Part shown: positions 17,601 through 25,940 of the stretch, piece after piece
Layout of the letters: every line of letters begins with the position of its first letter
Position numbering within the stretch: the stretch's first letter is position 1
Source of the DNA: DASXRA01 sp036502575
GTDB lineage: Bacteria > Actinomycetota > Actinomycetes > Mycobacteriales > Jatrophihabitantaceae
Direction of reading: 5' to 3'
Length of the DNA stretch: 64,000 bases
NCBI GenBank assembly: GCA_036502575.1
Contig: DASXYL010000008.1
Span: 124,001 to 188,000, forward strand
Translations under genes and position numbers: made by a program
The notes under the pieces: model-generated
The model's database searches: none
Seen by the model: only the letters and a program-made list of their open reading frames with translations
What the model was told of the DNA's origin: nothing

Positions 17601-20195
17601 TTCGCGGTCGCTGACTACGTGCTCGACGCCCGTCCCAGCCATCTCGTCTCGACGGTGGGGACGATGGCCGAGCTGCACGCCGGCAGCGAGCTGGCGCGGG
17701 CCCTGGCCGAGCAGGTGGCTTCCCGCGCGCCTGGGCAGCAGAGCGTCGTCGACCTCTACCTGTCGTGGCCGGACGCGCCGGAGGACGCGGACGAGTGCTG
17801 CGCCCAGCTGGCCGCCGTCCTGCAACCGATCCCGTTCGCCCACGACGTGCGCCGCACCGCGATCGGAGTGTGCGCCGGCGGCGCGCGCCCCGTCTCGTAC
17901 TTCACCTTCCGTCCTCGCGGGGCCGGCCTGGTCGAGGACGAGCTGGTGCGCGGGCTGCACCCGATGGTCGCCCGGCGCCTGGACCTGTGGCGGCTGCGCG
18001 ACTTCGATATCACCCGCATCGACGCGCCGGACGACATCCTGATCTATCACTGCATCGCGAAGGACAACACCGCCGACCAGCGGCTGGTCGCGATGGCCCA
18101 GGTGCGCGAGCTCGCCGTCGTCCGCGACGACGAGGACCGGATCAGTTCGCTGCCGCAGGTGGAACGGGTGATTGCCAGTTGCGTCGAGGGCATCCGCCGG
18201 GGACGGGCGCGCCTGCGCTCCTCGTCGGCGACGCTGGACATGAACCACGTCTGGGTGCACATCTGGCCGACCATCGACGCGGAGCTCGATCAACTCACCG
18301 CGCTGCAGCGGGATATCGCGCCGCTGACCGCCGAGGCGGGCATCGACGAGGTGCTCGCGCAGGGCCGGGTGGCCACGCCGAAGGGCACGATCGTCCCCGT
18401 CGCCGCGAGGTTCTTCTACCAACCCGGCTCGGGTGTGCAGTTCACGGTCGGGCCGCCGCCGACCGAGCGGCTCAAGCCGCTGGACGACTACGCGCACAAG
18501 GTGGTCCGCGCACGGCGGCGCGGCACGGTCTATCCGTACGAGCTGCTGCCGATGGTCGCCGGGCCCGGTGGCACGGTCGTGGAGCACGATCTCGACGGCG
18601 CGGGCCGGCTCGTCCCGGTGGACCGTCCGGCCGGGCTGAACCAGGCGGGCATCGTCGTCACCGTCGTCACCACGCCGACCGACCTGCATCCGGACGGCGT
18701 CACTCGGGTCGTTCTCAGCGGCGACCCGACCAAGGCGCTGGGCGCGGTGTCCGAGGCGGAATGCGCGCGGATCATCGCCGCGCTGGATCTCGCTGAGCAG
18801 CTGGCCGTTCCGCTCGAGTGGTACGCGCTGTCGGCCGGTGCGCGCATCGCGATGAACTCGGGCACCGAGAACATGGACTGGGTGGCGCGCGCGCTCAAGC
18901 GGATCGTCGAGTTCACGCAGGCCGCCGGTGAGATCAACGTCGTAGTCGCGGGCATCAACGTCGGCGCGCAGCCGTACTGGAACGCCGAGGCGACGATGCT
19001 CATGCACACCAAGGGGATTCTCGTCATGACTCCGGACAGCGCGATGGTGCTGACCGGCAAGCAGTCGCTGGACTTCTCCGGTGGTGTCTCGGCCGAGGAC
19101 AACTTCGGCATCGGCGGCTACGACCGGGTGATGGGTCCCAACGGGCAGGCGCAGTACTGGGCGCCGGACCTGAAGGGCGCACGCGATGTCCTGATGGCCC
19201 ATTACGAGTACAGCTACGTCGCGGCCGAGGAGTCGAGCCCGCGACGCGTCCGCACTGACGACCCGATCGATCGCGACATCACGCTCGCCGCGCACGAGAT
19301 CCCGGACAGCGACTTCCACACCGTGGGCGACATCTTCTCCCCGTCGACCAACCCGGATCGGAAGAAGGCCTTCGACATCCGCACGGTGATGCGTGCGCTC
19401 GCCGACCAGGACCATCCGACCTTGGAGCGGTGGGCGGATATGGCCGACGCCGAAACCGCGGTCGTGTTCGACGCTCGACTGAGTGGCCGGCCGGTGTGCC
19501 TGCTGGGCATCGAGTCGCGCAACGTGCCGCGACGCGGCTTTCCCCCGACGGACGGCCCGGACACCTACACCGCCGGGACGCTCTTCCCGCGCTCGTCGAA
19601 GAAGGCGGCCCGCGCGATCAACGCGGCGTCCGGGAACCGTCCCGTCGTCGTGCTGGCGAACCTGTCGGGCTTCGACGGTTCGCCGGAATCGATGCGCAAC
19701 CTGCAGTTGGAGTACGGCGCGGAGATCGGACGGGCGATCGTCAACTTCGACGGGCCGATCGTGTTCTGCGTGATCTCCCGTTATCACGGCGGCGCCTTCG
19801 TCGTGTTCTCCAAGGCGCTCAACCCGCGCATGACCGTGCTCGCGGTCGAGGGCTCGTTCGCGTCGGTGATCGGCGGCGCCCCCGCTGCTGCGGTGGTGTT
19901 CGCGGGGGACGTGAACAAGCGGACGTCCGCGGACCCGCGGGTACGCGACCTCGAGACCCGGCTGCGCGCCGCGCCGCAGGCCGAGCGCGCGCCGATCGCC
20001 ACTCAGCTGAACGAGGTCCGGACGGCGGTACGGGCGGAGATGCTCGGCATCGTGGCGGCCGAGTTCGACACGATCCATAACATCCACCGCGCGGTGGAGG
20101 TCGGCTCGGTCGACGCCGTGATCAACGCCCACGAGATCCGGCCGCAGATCATCGCCGCACTGGATGCGTCGCACCGGGTCCTTCCGATGGACTAG
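14688..20195 (+). CDS. Fused acyl-CoA carboxylase: biotin carboxylase, biotin carrier and carboxyltransferase in one chain
   Basis: Giant 1835-residue enzyme that carboxylates an acyl-CoA using ATP, bicarbonate and biotin. Residues 1 to about 450 are biotin carboxylase (IAIVNRGEAAMR, ATP-grasp loop TAGGGGRG, EVNTRLQVEH). The biotin carrier has ESMKMET with the biotinylated Lys near residue 624. About 500 residues of ACC-central-like helical sequence follow. The last third is a carboxyltransferase (INVGAQPYWNAEATMLMHTKG, LDFSGGVSAEDNFGIGGYD). This order is that of eukaryotic multifunctional ACC, and related actinobacterial proteins are annotated as fused acetyl/propionyl-CoA carboxylases. The start MPLFKRIA at 14688 begins at the conserved fold; upstream codons are in the operator region. 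The substrate is unknown. Confidence 0.9.
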   Translation: MPLFKRIAIVNRGEAAMRLIHAVRDINADGAGEPITTIALYTDAERNAMFVREADVAYPLGPASGRPYLDHDLLETALLQSKADAAWVGWGFVAEDPAFAQVCARIGVTFIGPSPEAMRKIGDKIGSKLLAEEVGVPVAPWSRGAVETLDAARDAAAHIGYPVMLKATAGGGGRGIRVINNDAELADAYERTRDEAARAFGSGVVFLERLVTGARHVEVQLIADSHGTAWALGVRDCSVQRRNQKVIEESASPLLDEQQVEDLKASAERLAQAVGYCGAGTVEFLYHPDEKSFAFLEVNTRLQVEHPITESTTDVDLVRLQLHVAAGGRLEGSKPAESGHAVEARLNAEDADRDFAPSPGRIELLALPSGPGIRVDTGVGEGDTIPADFDSMIAKIIAHGRTRDEALARLRRAVGETAVIIQGGATNKSFLIELLEAPEVIDASADTGWIDRVRREGRLVTERQSGIALVTAGIEAYEDDEQVEVSRLLQTARGGRPQVQHRVARPIDLKLRGRAYRVAVSQIGTQRFRVTVTADRQVHVVDADVERMGEHRMRLSVSGHPFRVLTATHGPVHFVEVDGIAHRISRDEGGVLRSPAPALVVATPAAVGTEVAAGAPIIVLESMKMETRINAPFPAKVRELHVSAGSQVETGTPLVRIEPLDDAELTVTHEGVHLDLPEPRPDGEDPLARGLADLSAVLLGFDIDPSDNGATLQRYLELRDQAATQDTDVLPGEIQLLKVFADFAELSRNRLAAQELRTELRVHSPREYFHSYLQSLDLERSGLPDIFRTKLESVLAHYGITELDRTPQLEGAVFRIFLAQQRSAPELAIVTAILQRWHTEPAPDTDSDLPAREVLDRLTHATQIRFPAIGDLARSVRFRWFDQPVVEHERATVLAGVRGAVEALAANPDAADRAERMEALAAIPERIVSFLASRLEDGIPRNEPLLEILIRRHYREYELHDLRSLAVDDRPFAVADYVLDARPSHLVSTVGTMAELHAGSELARALAEQVASRAPGQQSVVDLYLSWPDAPEDADECCAQLAAVLQPIPFAHDVRRTAIGVCAGGARPVSYFTFRPRGAGLVEDELVRGLHPMVARRLDLWRLRDFDITRIDAPDDILIYHCIAKDNTADQRLVAMAQVRELAVVRDDEDRISSLPQVERVIASCVEGIRRGRARLRSSSATLDMNHVWVHIWPTIDAELDQLTALQRDIAPLTAEAGIDEVLAQGRVATPKGTIVPVAARFFYQPGSGVQFTVGPPPTERLKPLDDYAHKVVRARRRGTVYPYELLPMVAGPGGTVVEHDLDGAGRLVPVDRPAGLNQAGIVVTVVTTPTDLHPDGVTRVVLSGDPTKALGAVSEAECARIIAALDLAEQLAVPLEWYALSAGARIAMNSGTENMDWVARALKRIVEFTQAAGEINVVVAGINVGAQPYWNAEATMLMHTKGILVMTPDSAMVLTGKQSLDFSGGVSAEDNFGIGGYDRVMGPNGQAQYWAPDLKGARDVLMAHYEYSYVAAEESSPRRVRTDDPIDRDITLAAHEIPDSDFHTVGDIFSPSTNPDRKKAFDIRTVMRALADQDHPTLERWADMADAETAVVFDARLSGRPVCLLGIESRNVPRRGFPPTDGPDTYTAGTLFPRSSKKAARAINAASGNRPVVVLANLSGFDGSPESMRNLQLEYGAEIGRAIVNFDGPIVFCVISRYHGGAFVVFSKALNPRMTVLAVEGSFASVIGGAPAAAVVFAGDVNKRTSADPRVRDLETRLRAAPQAERAPIATQLNEVRTAVRAEMLGIVAAEFDTIHNIHRAVEVGSVDAVINAHEIRPQIIAALDASHRVLPMD

Positions 20196-20229
20196 ACGCG
20201 CGCCGAGACGATTCAGTTATCTGATTTTA

Positions 20230-20258
20230 TTGACTTAGCTGAGGGCGTCCACCAATAC
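20230..20258 (+). promoter_or_regulatory. Possible promoter of the purple acid phosphatase gene
   Basis: TTGACT at 20230-20235 and a 17-base gap to CAATAC at 20253-20258 lie in an unusually AT-rich spot of this GC-rich DNA. Transcription would begin at about the ATG (20267), implying a leaderless message, which is common in actinobacteria. No Shine-Dalgarno precedes that ATG. Confidence 0.3.
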
Positions 20259-20266
20259 TCTCGCCC

Positions 20267-21895
20267 ATGGGTACCGACAAGAGCGTGCTCGAGGCGGGCC
20301 TGAGCCGTCGCGGCTTCCTGACTGCAGCGGGCGTCGCCGCAGCTACGGCGTCATTGATCCCTGACGCCAGCGCTGCTGCAGGGACCCCAGCACACGGGCC
20401 GTCGCAGGTGGGCGACCCGGTTGAGACGCCGCTGGTCGGTGGTCTGCACCTCCAGTTCGGCGCCGATCCCTCCCGACAGATGGTGGTGTCCTGGCACACC
20501 CGGCAACCGGTCGAGCGCGCGCGGGTCCTGCTTGGCGGGCCCACCGGCCACTACGAAAGAACCGTGCCAGCCGAGCAGACGAGCTACACCGACGCGAAGT
20601 CTGGTCACGTGATCTACGCGTACCACGCACACGTGAACGGATTGGCCCCCTCCCGCACTTATCTCTACGCAGCGCTCCACGACGGCGTCGAGGCCGAGTT
20701 CGGCTCGTTCCACACGGCGCCCCGCGGGCGGGCGCAGTTCACCTTCACCAGCTTCGGCGACCAGGGCACCCCCACGACCGGTCGCGTGTACGTCCCACCG
20801 CCGGGCTCGCCGCCCCCCGCCGCGCTGCCCATCGTTTACGTCAATGACAACCTCGGCTCACCCGAGTCAGCCGATGTGACCGCCGGCGTGGAGCGGGTAC
20901 AGCCGCTGTTCCATCTGTTCAACGGTGACTTGTGCTACGCGAACCTCGCCACCGATCGGGTGCGTACCTGGGCCGACTTCTGGACGAACAATTCCCGCAG
21001 CGCCAGGAACCGCCCGTGGATGCCGGCCGTCGGCAATCACGAGATCGAGGCCGGCAACGGTCACCTGGGCTACGACGCTTACCAGACTTACTTCGCGCTA
21101 CCTCGGCAACCGGGCCAGTCCGACGCCGCTCGCGGAATGTGGTACGCGTTCACCGTCGGATCAGTGCGAGTCATCAGCCTCGACAACAACGACGTCTGCT
21201 ACCAGGACGCGGGAGACATCTACAACCGTGGCTACTCTCACGGCGCCCAAAAGGCGTGGCTCGAAGGCGAACTCCGAGCAACGCGTCGCAACCGCGACAT
21301 CGATTGGATTGTCGCCTGCATGCATCAGGTCGTGATGAGCACAGCGGCCCCGCCGTTCAACGGGGCCGACCTCGGGATTCGCCAGGAATGGCTCCCGCTG
21401 TTCGACAAGTACGAGGTCGATCTCGTCGTCTGCGGACACGAGCACCACTATGAACGTTCCCATCCGGTGCGCGGTCAACAGGCGAGCGAGACCCGCACCC
21501 CGATACCGGTCGCGACCAACACCAGGGTCATCGATACCACCAAGGGAACGGTGCACATGGTTCTCGGTGGCGGCGGTACCTCGGCGCCGTCCAACAATCT
21601 GCTGATCTCACCGCCAGGGTGTCGCGTGATCACCGGCGTCGGCGACGTCGACCCCAAGACGGGCCAGCGCACGCCGATCTACGTGTTCGAGCCGAGCGCT
21701 CCGTGGTTGGCCAGCCGCGATGCCGCGCACACCAGCGGCTTCGCGGCCTTCACCGTGGACCCGGGCGACGGGCACACCGCAATGACCCGGATACACGTCA
21801 CCTACTACAACACCGGCCCACAGGGAGCACTCACTGCGCTGGAGACCTTCAGCCTGCAACGCCCGCGCCGCGATCGGCCGGCGCCCCGGTCCTAG
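20267..21895 (+). CDS. Tat-exported purple acid phosphatase-like metallophosphoesterase
   Basis: Secreted metallophosphatase of 542 residues. The N-terminus has a twin-arginine signal (LSRRGFLTAAG, cleavage near ASAAAG). Next comes a fibronectin-like N-terminal domain typical of purple acid phosphatases (MVVSWHT, then GLAPSRTYLYAAL). The catalytic domain has five metal-ligand blocks: FGDQG, FNGDLCYAN, VGNHEIE, CMHQVVMS and CGHEHHYERS. It probably releases phosphate from organic esters outside the cell. It follows the carboxylase gene by 71 bases but has its own putative promoter. Its link to the carboxylase pathway is doubtful. Confidence 0.9.
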   Translation: MGTDKSVLEAGLSRRGFLTAAGVAAATASLIPDASAAAGTPAHGPSQVGDPVETPLVGGLHLQFGADPSRQMVVSWHTRQPVERARVLLGGPTGHYERTVPAEQTSYTDAKSGHVIYAYHAHVNGLAPSRTYLYAALHDGVEAEFGSFHTAPRGRAQFTFTSFGDQGTPTTGRVYVPPPGSPPPAALPIVYVNDNLGSPESADVTAGVERVQPLFHLFNGDLCYANLATDRVRTWADFWTNNSRSARNRPWMPAVGNHEIEAGNGHLGYDAYQTYFALPRQPGQSDAARGMWYAFTVGSVRVISLDNNDVCYQDAGDIYNRGYSHGAQKAWLEGELRATRRNRDIDWIVACMHQVVMSTAAPPFNGADLGIRQEWLPLFDKYEVDLVVCGHEHHYERSHPVRGQQASETRTPIPVATNTRVIDTTKGTVHMVLGGGGTSAPSNNLLISPPGCRVITGVGDVDPKTGQRTPIYVFEPSAPWLASRDAAHTSGFAAFTVDPGDGHTAMTRIHVTYYNTGPQGALTALETFSLQRPRRDRPAPRS

Positions 21896-21899
21896 TTCG

Positions 21900-22433
21900 T
21901 TATGCCTGCTGGGCGGACTCATGGATCGGGGTGAAGAACGGATGAGCAGTCCGCAGAGCCTTGCTGACCGGATCGGCCTTCGCGACCGCGGGTTTGCCGG
22001 GCCGCGGATGGACGGTGAGCTCGCTCGGTTCGGGAATTGCCCCGCACGAGTCGCACATTCCGGTGCCATCTATGAGGCCGCCGCATCCGGTGTGGGTGAA
22101 CGGCCGGCGCGGGCGACCTGACAGGTAGAACTCGTTGCCCCAGGCCATCAGCGACCAGACCGCGGGCCAGAGGCGCTGCCCCTTGGCGGTCAGCGCGTAC
22201 TCGTCGCGGCCGCTCGCGGCCACACTGCGTTCGAGGATGCCCTGCTCGACCAGGAAGTTCAGCCGTTCGGTGAGCACCGCCCGGGGGACGCCGAGATGGT
22301 CGCGGAAGTCGCTGAACCGGCTCACGCCGTAGAACGCGTCCCGGACGATCAGCAACGTCCACCGCTCGCCGATGATCTCCAGGGTCCGGGCGAGACCACA
22401 TTCCTCGTCGAGGTATTCGCGGGGCAGGGCCAT
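21900..22433 (-). CDS. HxlR-family winged-helix transcriptional regulator
   Basis: DNA-binding regulator of 177 residues. The HxlR core is clear: CGLARTLEIIGERWTLLIVRDAFYGVSRFSDFR, followed by recognition-helix LGVPRAVLTERLNFLVEQGIL and a wing. The C-terminal extension contains two cysteine pairs (HTGCGG and MCDSCG), suggesting a small zinc ribbon found in a subset of HxlR proteins. I choose ATG 22433 (MALPREYLDEE), which matches the usual family N-terminus; GTG 22448 is in frame. It is divergent from an MFS pump, with an inverted repeat between them, so it probably represses the pump until a ligand or redox signal acts (inference). Confidence 0.88.
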   Translation of the reverse strand: MALPREYLDEECGLARTLEIIGERWTLLIVRDAFYGVSRFSDFRDHLGVPRAVLTERLNFLVEQGILERSVAASGRDEYALTAKGQRLWPAVWSLMAWGNEFYLSGRPRRPFTHTGCGGLIDGTGMCDSCGAIPEPSELTVHPRPGKPAVAKADPVSKALRTAHPFFTPIHESAQQA

Positions 22434-22454
22434 GCGTTCATTATGCACTTGCTA

Positions 22455-22502
22455 GTTCGGTGAATGAACCTCTATGGTCGCTGGAAAGTTCGTTCACCGA
22501 AC
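22455..22502. promoter_or_regulatory. Long inverted repeat between HxlR and MFS genes
   Basis: GTTCGGTGAATGAAC (22455-22469) and GTTCGTTCACCGAAC (22488-22502) are inverted copies matching at 14 of 15 positions, 18 bases apart. Each arm probably takes one HxlR dimer. The repeat covers the divergent promoter region and ends 13 bases before the MFS start. Confidence 0.65.
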
Positions 22503-22515
22503 CGTGAGGTTGATG

Positions 22516-23757
22516 ATGACCGATACGTTGCCGGCCCGTACGTCGGAGTTCGCCGTACCGGCCGGACGCGATCGCCGAACGCTGCCGCAGCGCATCGCGT
22601 ATGCGCACGCCGCCGCGGTGATCGGGCTGTGCCTGTTCGCCTCGGTCGTTCCCTCGCCGCTGTACCACTCCTATGCCGTGCGGTGGCACTTCTCGCCGCT
22701 CACGCTGACCCTGATCTTCGCGACCTACGCGTTCGGCGTGCTGGCGGCGCTGCTGCTCGCCGGGCGGGTCTCCGACCAGGTCGGACGCCGGCCGGTGCTG
22801 CTCGTGTCACTGGCCACGCTGATGGTCGCCTCCGGGCTCTACATCGCCGCCGACGGGACGGCCTGGCTGTTCGTCGCGCGCGCCGTGCAGGGCCTCGCGA
22901 CCGGGGCCGCGATAAGTACGGCCAGTGCGGCGATGCTCGATCTGCACGTACGCCGCGATCCGGGCAGCGTGGGCCTGATCAACGGCGTGGCGAGCGCCAC
23001 CGGTCTCGGCCTGGGCTCGCTGGTCTCCTCGGCTCTCGTCCAGGCCGGGGTAGCACCTCGAATCCTCCCCTACGTGGTGGTCCTCGTGCTGCTCGCCGTG
23101 GTGCTGGCCGGTGCGTACTGGATGCCCGAGCCGGTGCTCGAACGTTCCGCGTTCCGGCTCACCCCGCAGCGTCCCGCGGTGCCCGCGGGGATCCGGCACG
23201 CGTTCCTGCTCGCCGGGCTCGCCACCCTGTCGTCCTGGTCCATCGCCGGACTGTTCTTCTCCGTCGGTGCGCAGCTCGCCGACCAGCTGTTCGATACCAC
23301 CAACGTGATCCTCGGCGCGATTGCCGGTGTCCTGCTTGGTCTGGGCGGTGCCCTCTCCCAGTTGCTGTTCCATCGCACAGCACCATGGCTGGGCGCCAGC
23401 GCCGGATCGCTCGGCCTCGCCGCGGGGATGGTCCTGATAGTCATCGCGACGGCCGCGGACTCGAGCGCCGTCTTCGTCGTGGGCACCCTGCTCGCCGGCC
23501 TCGGCTTCGGCGTCGCCTTCCTGGGCGGACTGCGGCAGCTCGTCGTCGTCATCCCGGACGAACATCGGGCGGCGGTCATGTCGGCCTTCTACGTCGTCGC
23601 CTACGCGTCGCTGTCGCTGCCCGCGGTGATTGCCGGCGTCGTCGTGACCCACCTCGGCCTCGACCCGACCTTCGAGATCTTCGGCAGCATCGTCGCCGGC
23701 ATCGCGGTGATCGTCGCGGTCGAGGCGTGGCGCACCCGGCCGGCCGAAACCCGATAG
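22516..23757 (+). CDS. MFS transporter (12-helix drug-efflux type)
   Basis: Inner-membrane proton-driven transporter of 413 residues with about twelve hydrophobic segments. The signature loop between helices 2 and 3 is GRVSDQVGRRPVLL, and the motif C-like segment is GLGLGSLVSSAL. It probably exports a small hydrophobic compound; the substrate is unknown. The start ATG 22516 follows GTGAGG with a six-base gap; ATG 22513 is adjacent and less well spaced. It is divergent from the HxlR regulator and most likely under its control. Confidence 0.88.
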   Translation: MTDTLPARTSEFAVPAGRDRRTLPQRIAYAHAAAVIGLCLFASVVPSPLYHSYAVRWHFSPLTLTLIFATYAFGVLAALLLAGRVSDQVGRRPVLLVSLATLMVASGLYIAADGTAWLFVARAVQGLATGAAISTASAAMLDLHVRRDPGSVGLINGVASATGLGLGSLVSSALVQAGVAPRILPYVVVLVLLAVVLAGAYWMPEPVLERSAFRLTPQRPAVPAGIRHAFLLAGLATLSSWSIAGLFFSVGAQLADQLFDTTNVILGAIAGVLLGLGGALSQLLFHRTAPWLGASAGSLGLAAGMVLIVIATAADSSAVFVVGTLLAGLGFGVAFLGGLRQLVVVIPDEHRAAVMSAFYVVAYASLSLPAVIAGVVVTHLGLDPTFEIFGSIVAGIAVIVAVEAWRTRPAETR

Positions 23758-23817
23758 TCGCTGGGCAGCAGGGGGCGGTTCGGCGTCCGGGGCGGACTGG
23801 AGCAGGATCAGGACCCG

Positions 23818-25167
23818 ATGATGAGCGATAGGCCAACCACCCACGAAGTGGGCGCGGAGCCGCCGTGGGTCAGGCACGCGGTCTGGTGGCACGTGTACCC
23901 GCTCGGCTTCACCGGAGCGGACGTCACCGGCGCTGATCAGCCGGCCGGGCGCCGTCTGCGACACCTCGTCGACTGGCTCGACTACGCCGTGCGCCTCGGC
24001 GTCTCCGGGCTCGCGTTGGGACCGATCTTCGCGTCGAGCACGCACGGCTATGACACCACCGATCACTACCGGATCGATCCCCGGCTCGGTGACGAGGACG
24101 ACTTCCGGCTGCTCGTTGAGGCGGCGCACGAGCGGGGGCTCCGGGTCTTGCTCGACGGGGTCTTCAACCACGTCGGACGCGAGTTCCCGGCGTTCGAGCA
24201 GACGCTCTCGATGGGACGCGACGCCCCGCGAGCGGACTGGTTCCGCCTCGTCGCGCCGGGCCCGGGGTCGCCGGACGGCGAGCCGACCTATGCGACGTTC
24301 GAAGGTCATCAGGGCCTGGTCGAGCTCGACCATGAGAACCCGGCCGTCGCGGACTACGTGGTCGACGTCATGGACCACTGGCTGGCGCGCGGCGCCGACG
24401 GGTGGCGGCTCGACGCGGCCTACAGCGTCCCGGTGAAGTTCTGGACGGACGTCGTCGGCCGCGTCCGCGAACGGCATCCGCAGAGCTACCTCGTCGGAGA
24501 AGTGATCCACGGCGACTACTCGGCCTTCGTCGCGGCGACCGGCCTGCACGCGGTGACCCAGTACGAGCTCTGGAAGGCGATCTGGAGCTCGCTCAACGAC
24601 GGCAACTTCTTCGAGCTGGCGTGGGCCCTCGAGCGGCACAACGCTTACCTCGAGACCTTCGCCCCGCTGACCTTCATCGGCAACCACGACGTCACCCGCA
24701 TCGCGACCGCGCTGGACGATCACCGGCACCTCGGCCACGCCGTGGTCGTACTGGCCACGGTCGGCGGCACGCCGTCGGTCTACTACGGCGACGAGCAGGG
24801 ACTCACCGGGCTCAAGGAGGCCCGCGCCGGCGGCGATGACGCCATCCGTCCGGCGTTTCCCGCGCGGCCGGACGACCTGGACACCGGCGGCGACGAGTTG
24901 TATCGCCTGTACCAGCAGCTGATCGGTCTGCGGCGCCGGCACCCGTGGCTACACCGGGCGCGCACCGCAACGGTCACGCTGGCCAACCGGCAGCTCTCCT
25001 ACGACGTGACCGACGGCGTGCACACGCTCCGGGTCCACCTCAACCTCGGCGACGACCCGTTCCGTCCGGCGGCGTCGCCCGGCGCAACGCTGGTCAGCAG
25101 CACGGCCGACGGGCAGCCGGACGATCTTGTCGTCGCGCCGCACGGATGGGCAATATCCGAACCGTAG
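23818..25167 (+). CDS. GH13 alpha-amylase-family glycoside hydrolase
   Basis: Cytoplasmic (no signal peptide) GH13 enzyme of 449 residues acting on alpha-glucosidic bonds. All conserved regions are present: DGVFNHVG, GWRLDAAYS with the nucleophile Asp, VGEVIHGD with the acid/base Glu, and FIGNHDVTR with the third Asp. The N-terminus AVWWHVYPLGF is typical of alpha-amylase, cyclomaltodextrinase and glucosidase subgroups. The C-terminal beta domain is short. The start is ATG 23818, or ATG 23821 directly after it. It follows the MFS gene by 60 bases and converges on the next regulator. The exact substrate is not predictable. Confidence 0.9.
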   Translation: MMSDRPTTHEVGAEPPWVRHAVWWHVYPLGFTGADVTGADQPAGRRLRHLVDWLDYAVRLGVSGLALGPIFASSTHGYDTTDHYRIDPRLGDEDDFRLLVEAAHERGLRVLLDGVFNHVGREFPAFEQTLSMGRDAPRADWFRLVAPGPGSPDGEPTYATFEGHQGLVELDHENPAVADYVVDVMDHWLARGADGWRLDAAYSVPVKFWTDVVGRVRERHPQSYLVGEVIHGDYSAFVAATGLHAVTQYELWKAIWSSLNDGNFFELAWALERHNAYLETFAPLTFIGNHDVTRIATALDDHRHLGHAVVVLATVGGTPSVYYGDEQGLTGLKEARAGGDDAIRPAFPARPDDLDTGGDELYRLYQQLIGLRRRHPWLHRARTATVTLANRQLSYDVTDGVHTLRVHLNLGDDPFRPAASPGATLVSSTADGQPDDLVVAPHGWAISEP

Positions 25168-25185
25168 CGGCTGCACGTTGACCGG

Positions 25186-25896
25186 TTACCCGGTACGCCG
25201 GTCCCGAGCGGTGCTGGCTCCCGCGGGACGGATGCCGGGCGTGAGCAGTGCCGCTGCTCGCGAAGCCGCGCGACGAGGGCCCTCGATGGCGAGCCCCCCG
25301 GCCGCGCGGGCTGCCTGCGCCGACAGTTGACCGGTGACGACGGCAGTGAGGGTCTTGGCGTCGGCGCGGATGACCGCGTCCGGGTGGGCCGCCGGTCCGC
25401 GCGTTGCCTCCAGCCGCCCGTCCCCGACGCTCAGCCCGAAAGCCTCGCCGTCGATCCAGAGCTCGTAGTGGCCCGCGAGCCCCGCCACGCGGCCCGCGTC
25501 GAAGCTGGCCTTGACGCTGAGAACCAGTGAGTCGTGGCCGAGGACGCGACGCCTGGACCGGTGCGGAGCGTCGGAGCCCCAGCGTCCCAGGGCAAGCAGC
25601 ACCGGCTCCAGGTCGCGTCCCCGCTGGGTCAGTTCGTAGACCCAGACCTCGGCCGGAGCGGGCAGCTTCCGGCGCCGGATGACACCGGCGTCGGTGAGTT
25701 CGGACAGCCGCTGGGTAACCACGTTGGGGCTGGCGCCGACCAGCCCGTCGAGAAGGTCGTTGAACCGTTTCGGGCCGAGCAGCAGGTCACGCACGACCAG
25801 CAGCGCCCAGCGGTCACCGATCACGTCCAGGCTCCGTGCGACGCCGCACGGGTCGCCGTACAGACGTTGCCCACTCACCGACAACTCCTCACTCAA
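25186..25896 (-). CDS. HxlR-family regulator fused to an SCP2-like domain
   Basis: Regulator of 236 residues. The N-terminal 110 residues are an HxlR winged helix (CGVARSLDVIGDRWALLVVRDLLLGPKRFNDLL, then GASPNVVTQRLSELTDAGVI). The C-terminal 100 residues resemble a sterol-carrier-protein-2 fold (GHYELWIDGEAFGLSVGDG, then PDAVIRADAKTLTAVVTGQ). Such a domain could bind a hydrophobic ligand and act as the sensor (inference). It is divergent from the pyridoxamine-oxidase-like gene, and a perfect palindrome lies 27 bases upstream of its start. Confidence 0.82.
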   Translation of the reverse strand: MSEELSVSGQRLYGDPCGVARSLDVIGDRWALLVVRDLLLGPKRFNDLLDGLVGASPNVVTQRLSELTDAGVIRRRKLPAPAEVWVYELTQRGRDLEPVLLALGRWGSDAPHRSRRRVLGHDSLVLSVKASFDAGRVAGLAGHYELWIDGEAFGLSVGDGRLEATRGPAAHPDAVIRADAKTLTAVVTGQLSAQAARAAGGLAIEGPRRAASRAAALLTPGIRPAGASTARDRRTG

Positions 25897-25922
25897 AGAT
25901 CGCTTGCAATTCTATAGCGCTC

Positions 25923-25939
25923 ACTCCTACTTTAGGAGT
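25923..25939. promoter_or_regulatory. Perfect palindrome between HxlR-SCP2 and flavin-type oxidoreductase genes
   Basis: ACTCCTA-CTT-TAGGAGT, 7-base arms with a 3-base spacer, ending one base before the ATG of the oxidoreductase gene (25941). The TAGGAG of the right arm could double as the ribosome binding site only with very short spacing, so the site is more likely a repressor operator over a leaderless start. Confidence 0.65.
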
Positions 25940-25940
25940 C

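Noticed and set aside
16839..20174. Open reading frame of 1111 codons antisense to the fused carboxylase
   Set aside because: It mirrors the high-GC codon bias of the sense gene, is rich in Arg/His/Asp without any domain, and the sense strand has a full set of conserved motifs.
22807..24942. 711-codon minus-strand frame across the MFS and GH13 genes
   Set aside because: It spans two well-supported sense genes and their intergenic gap, with no domain of its own.
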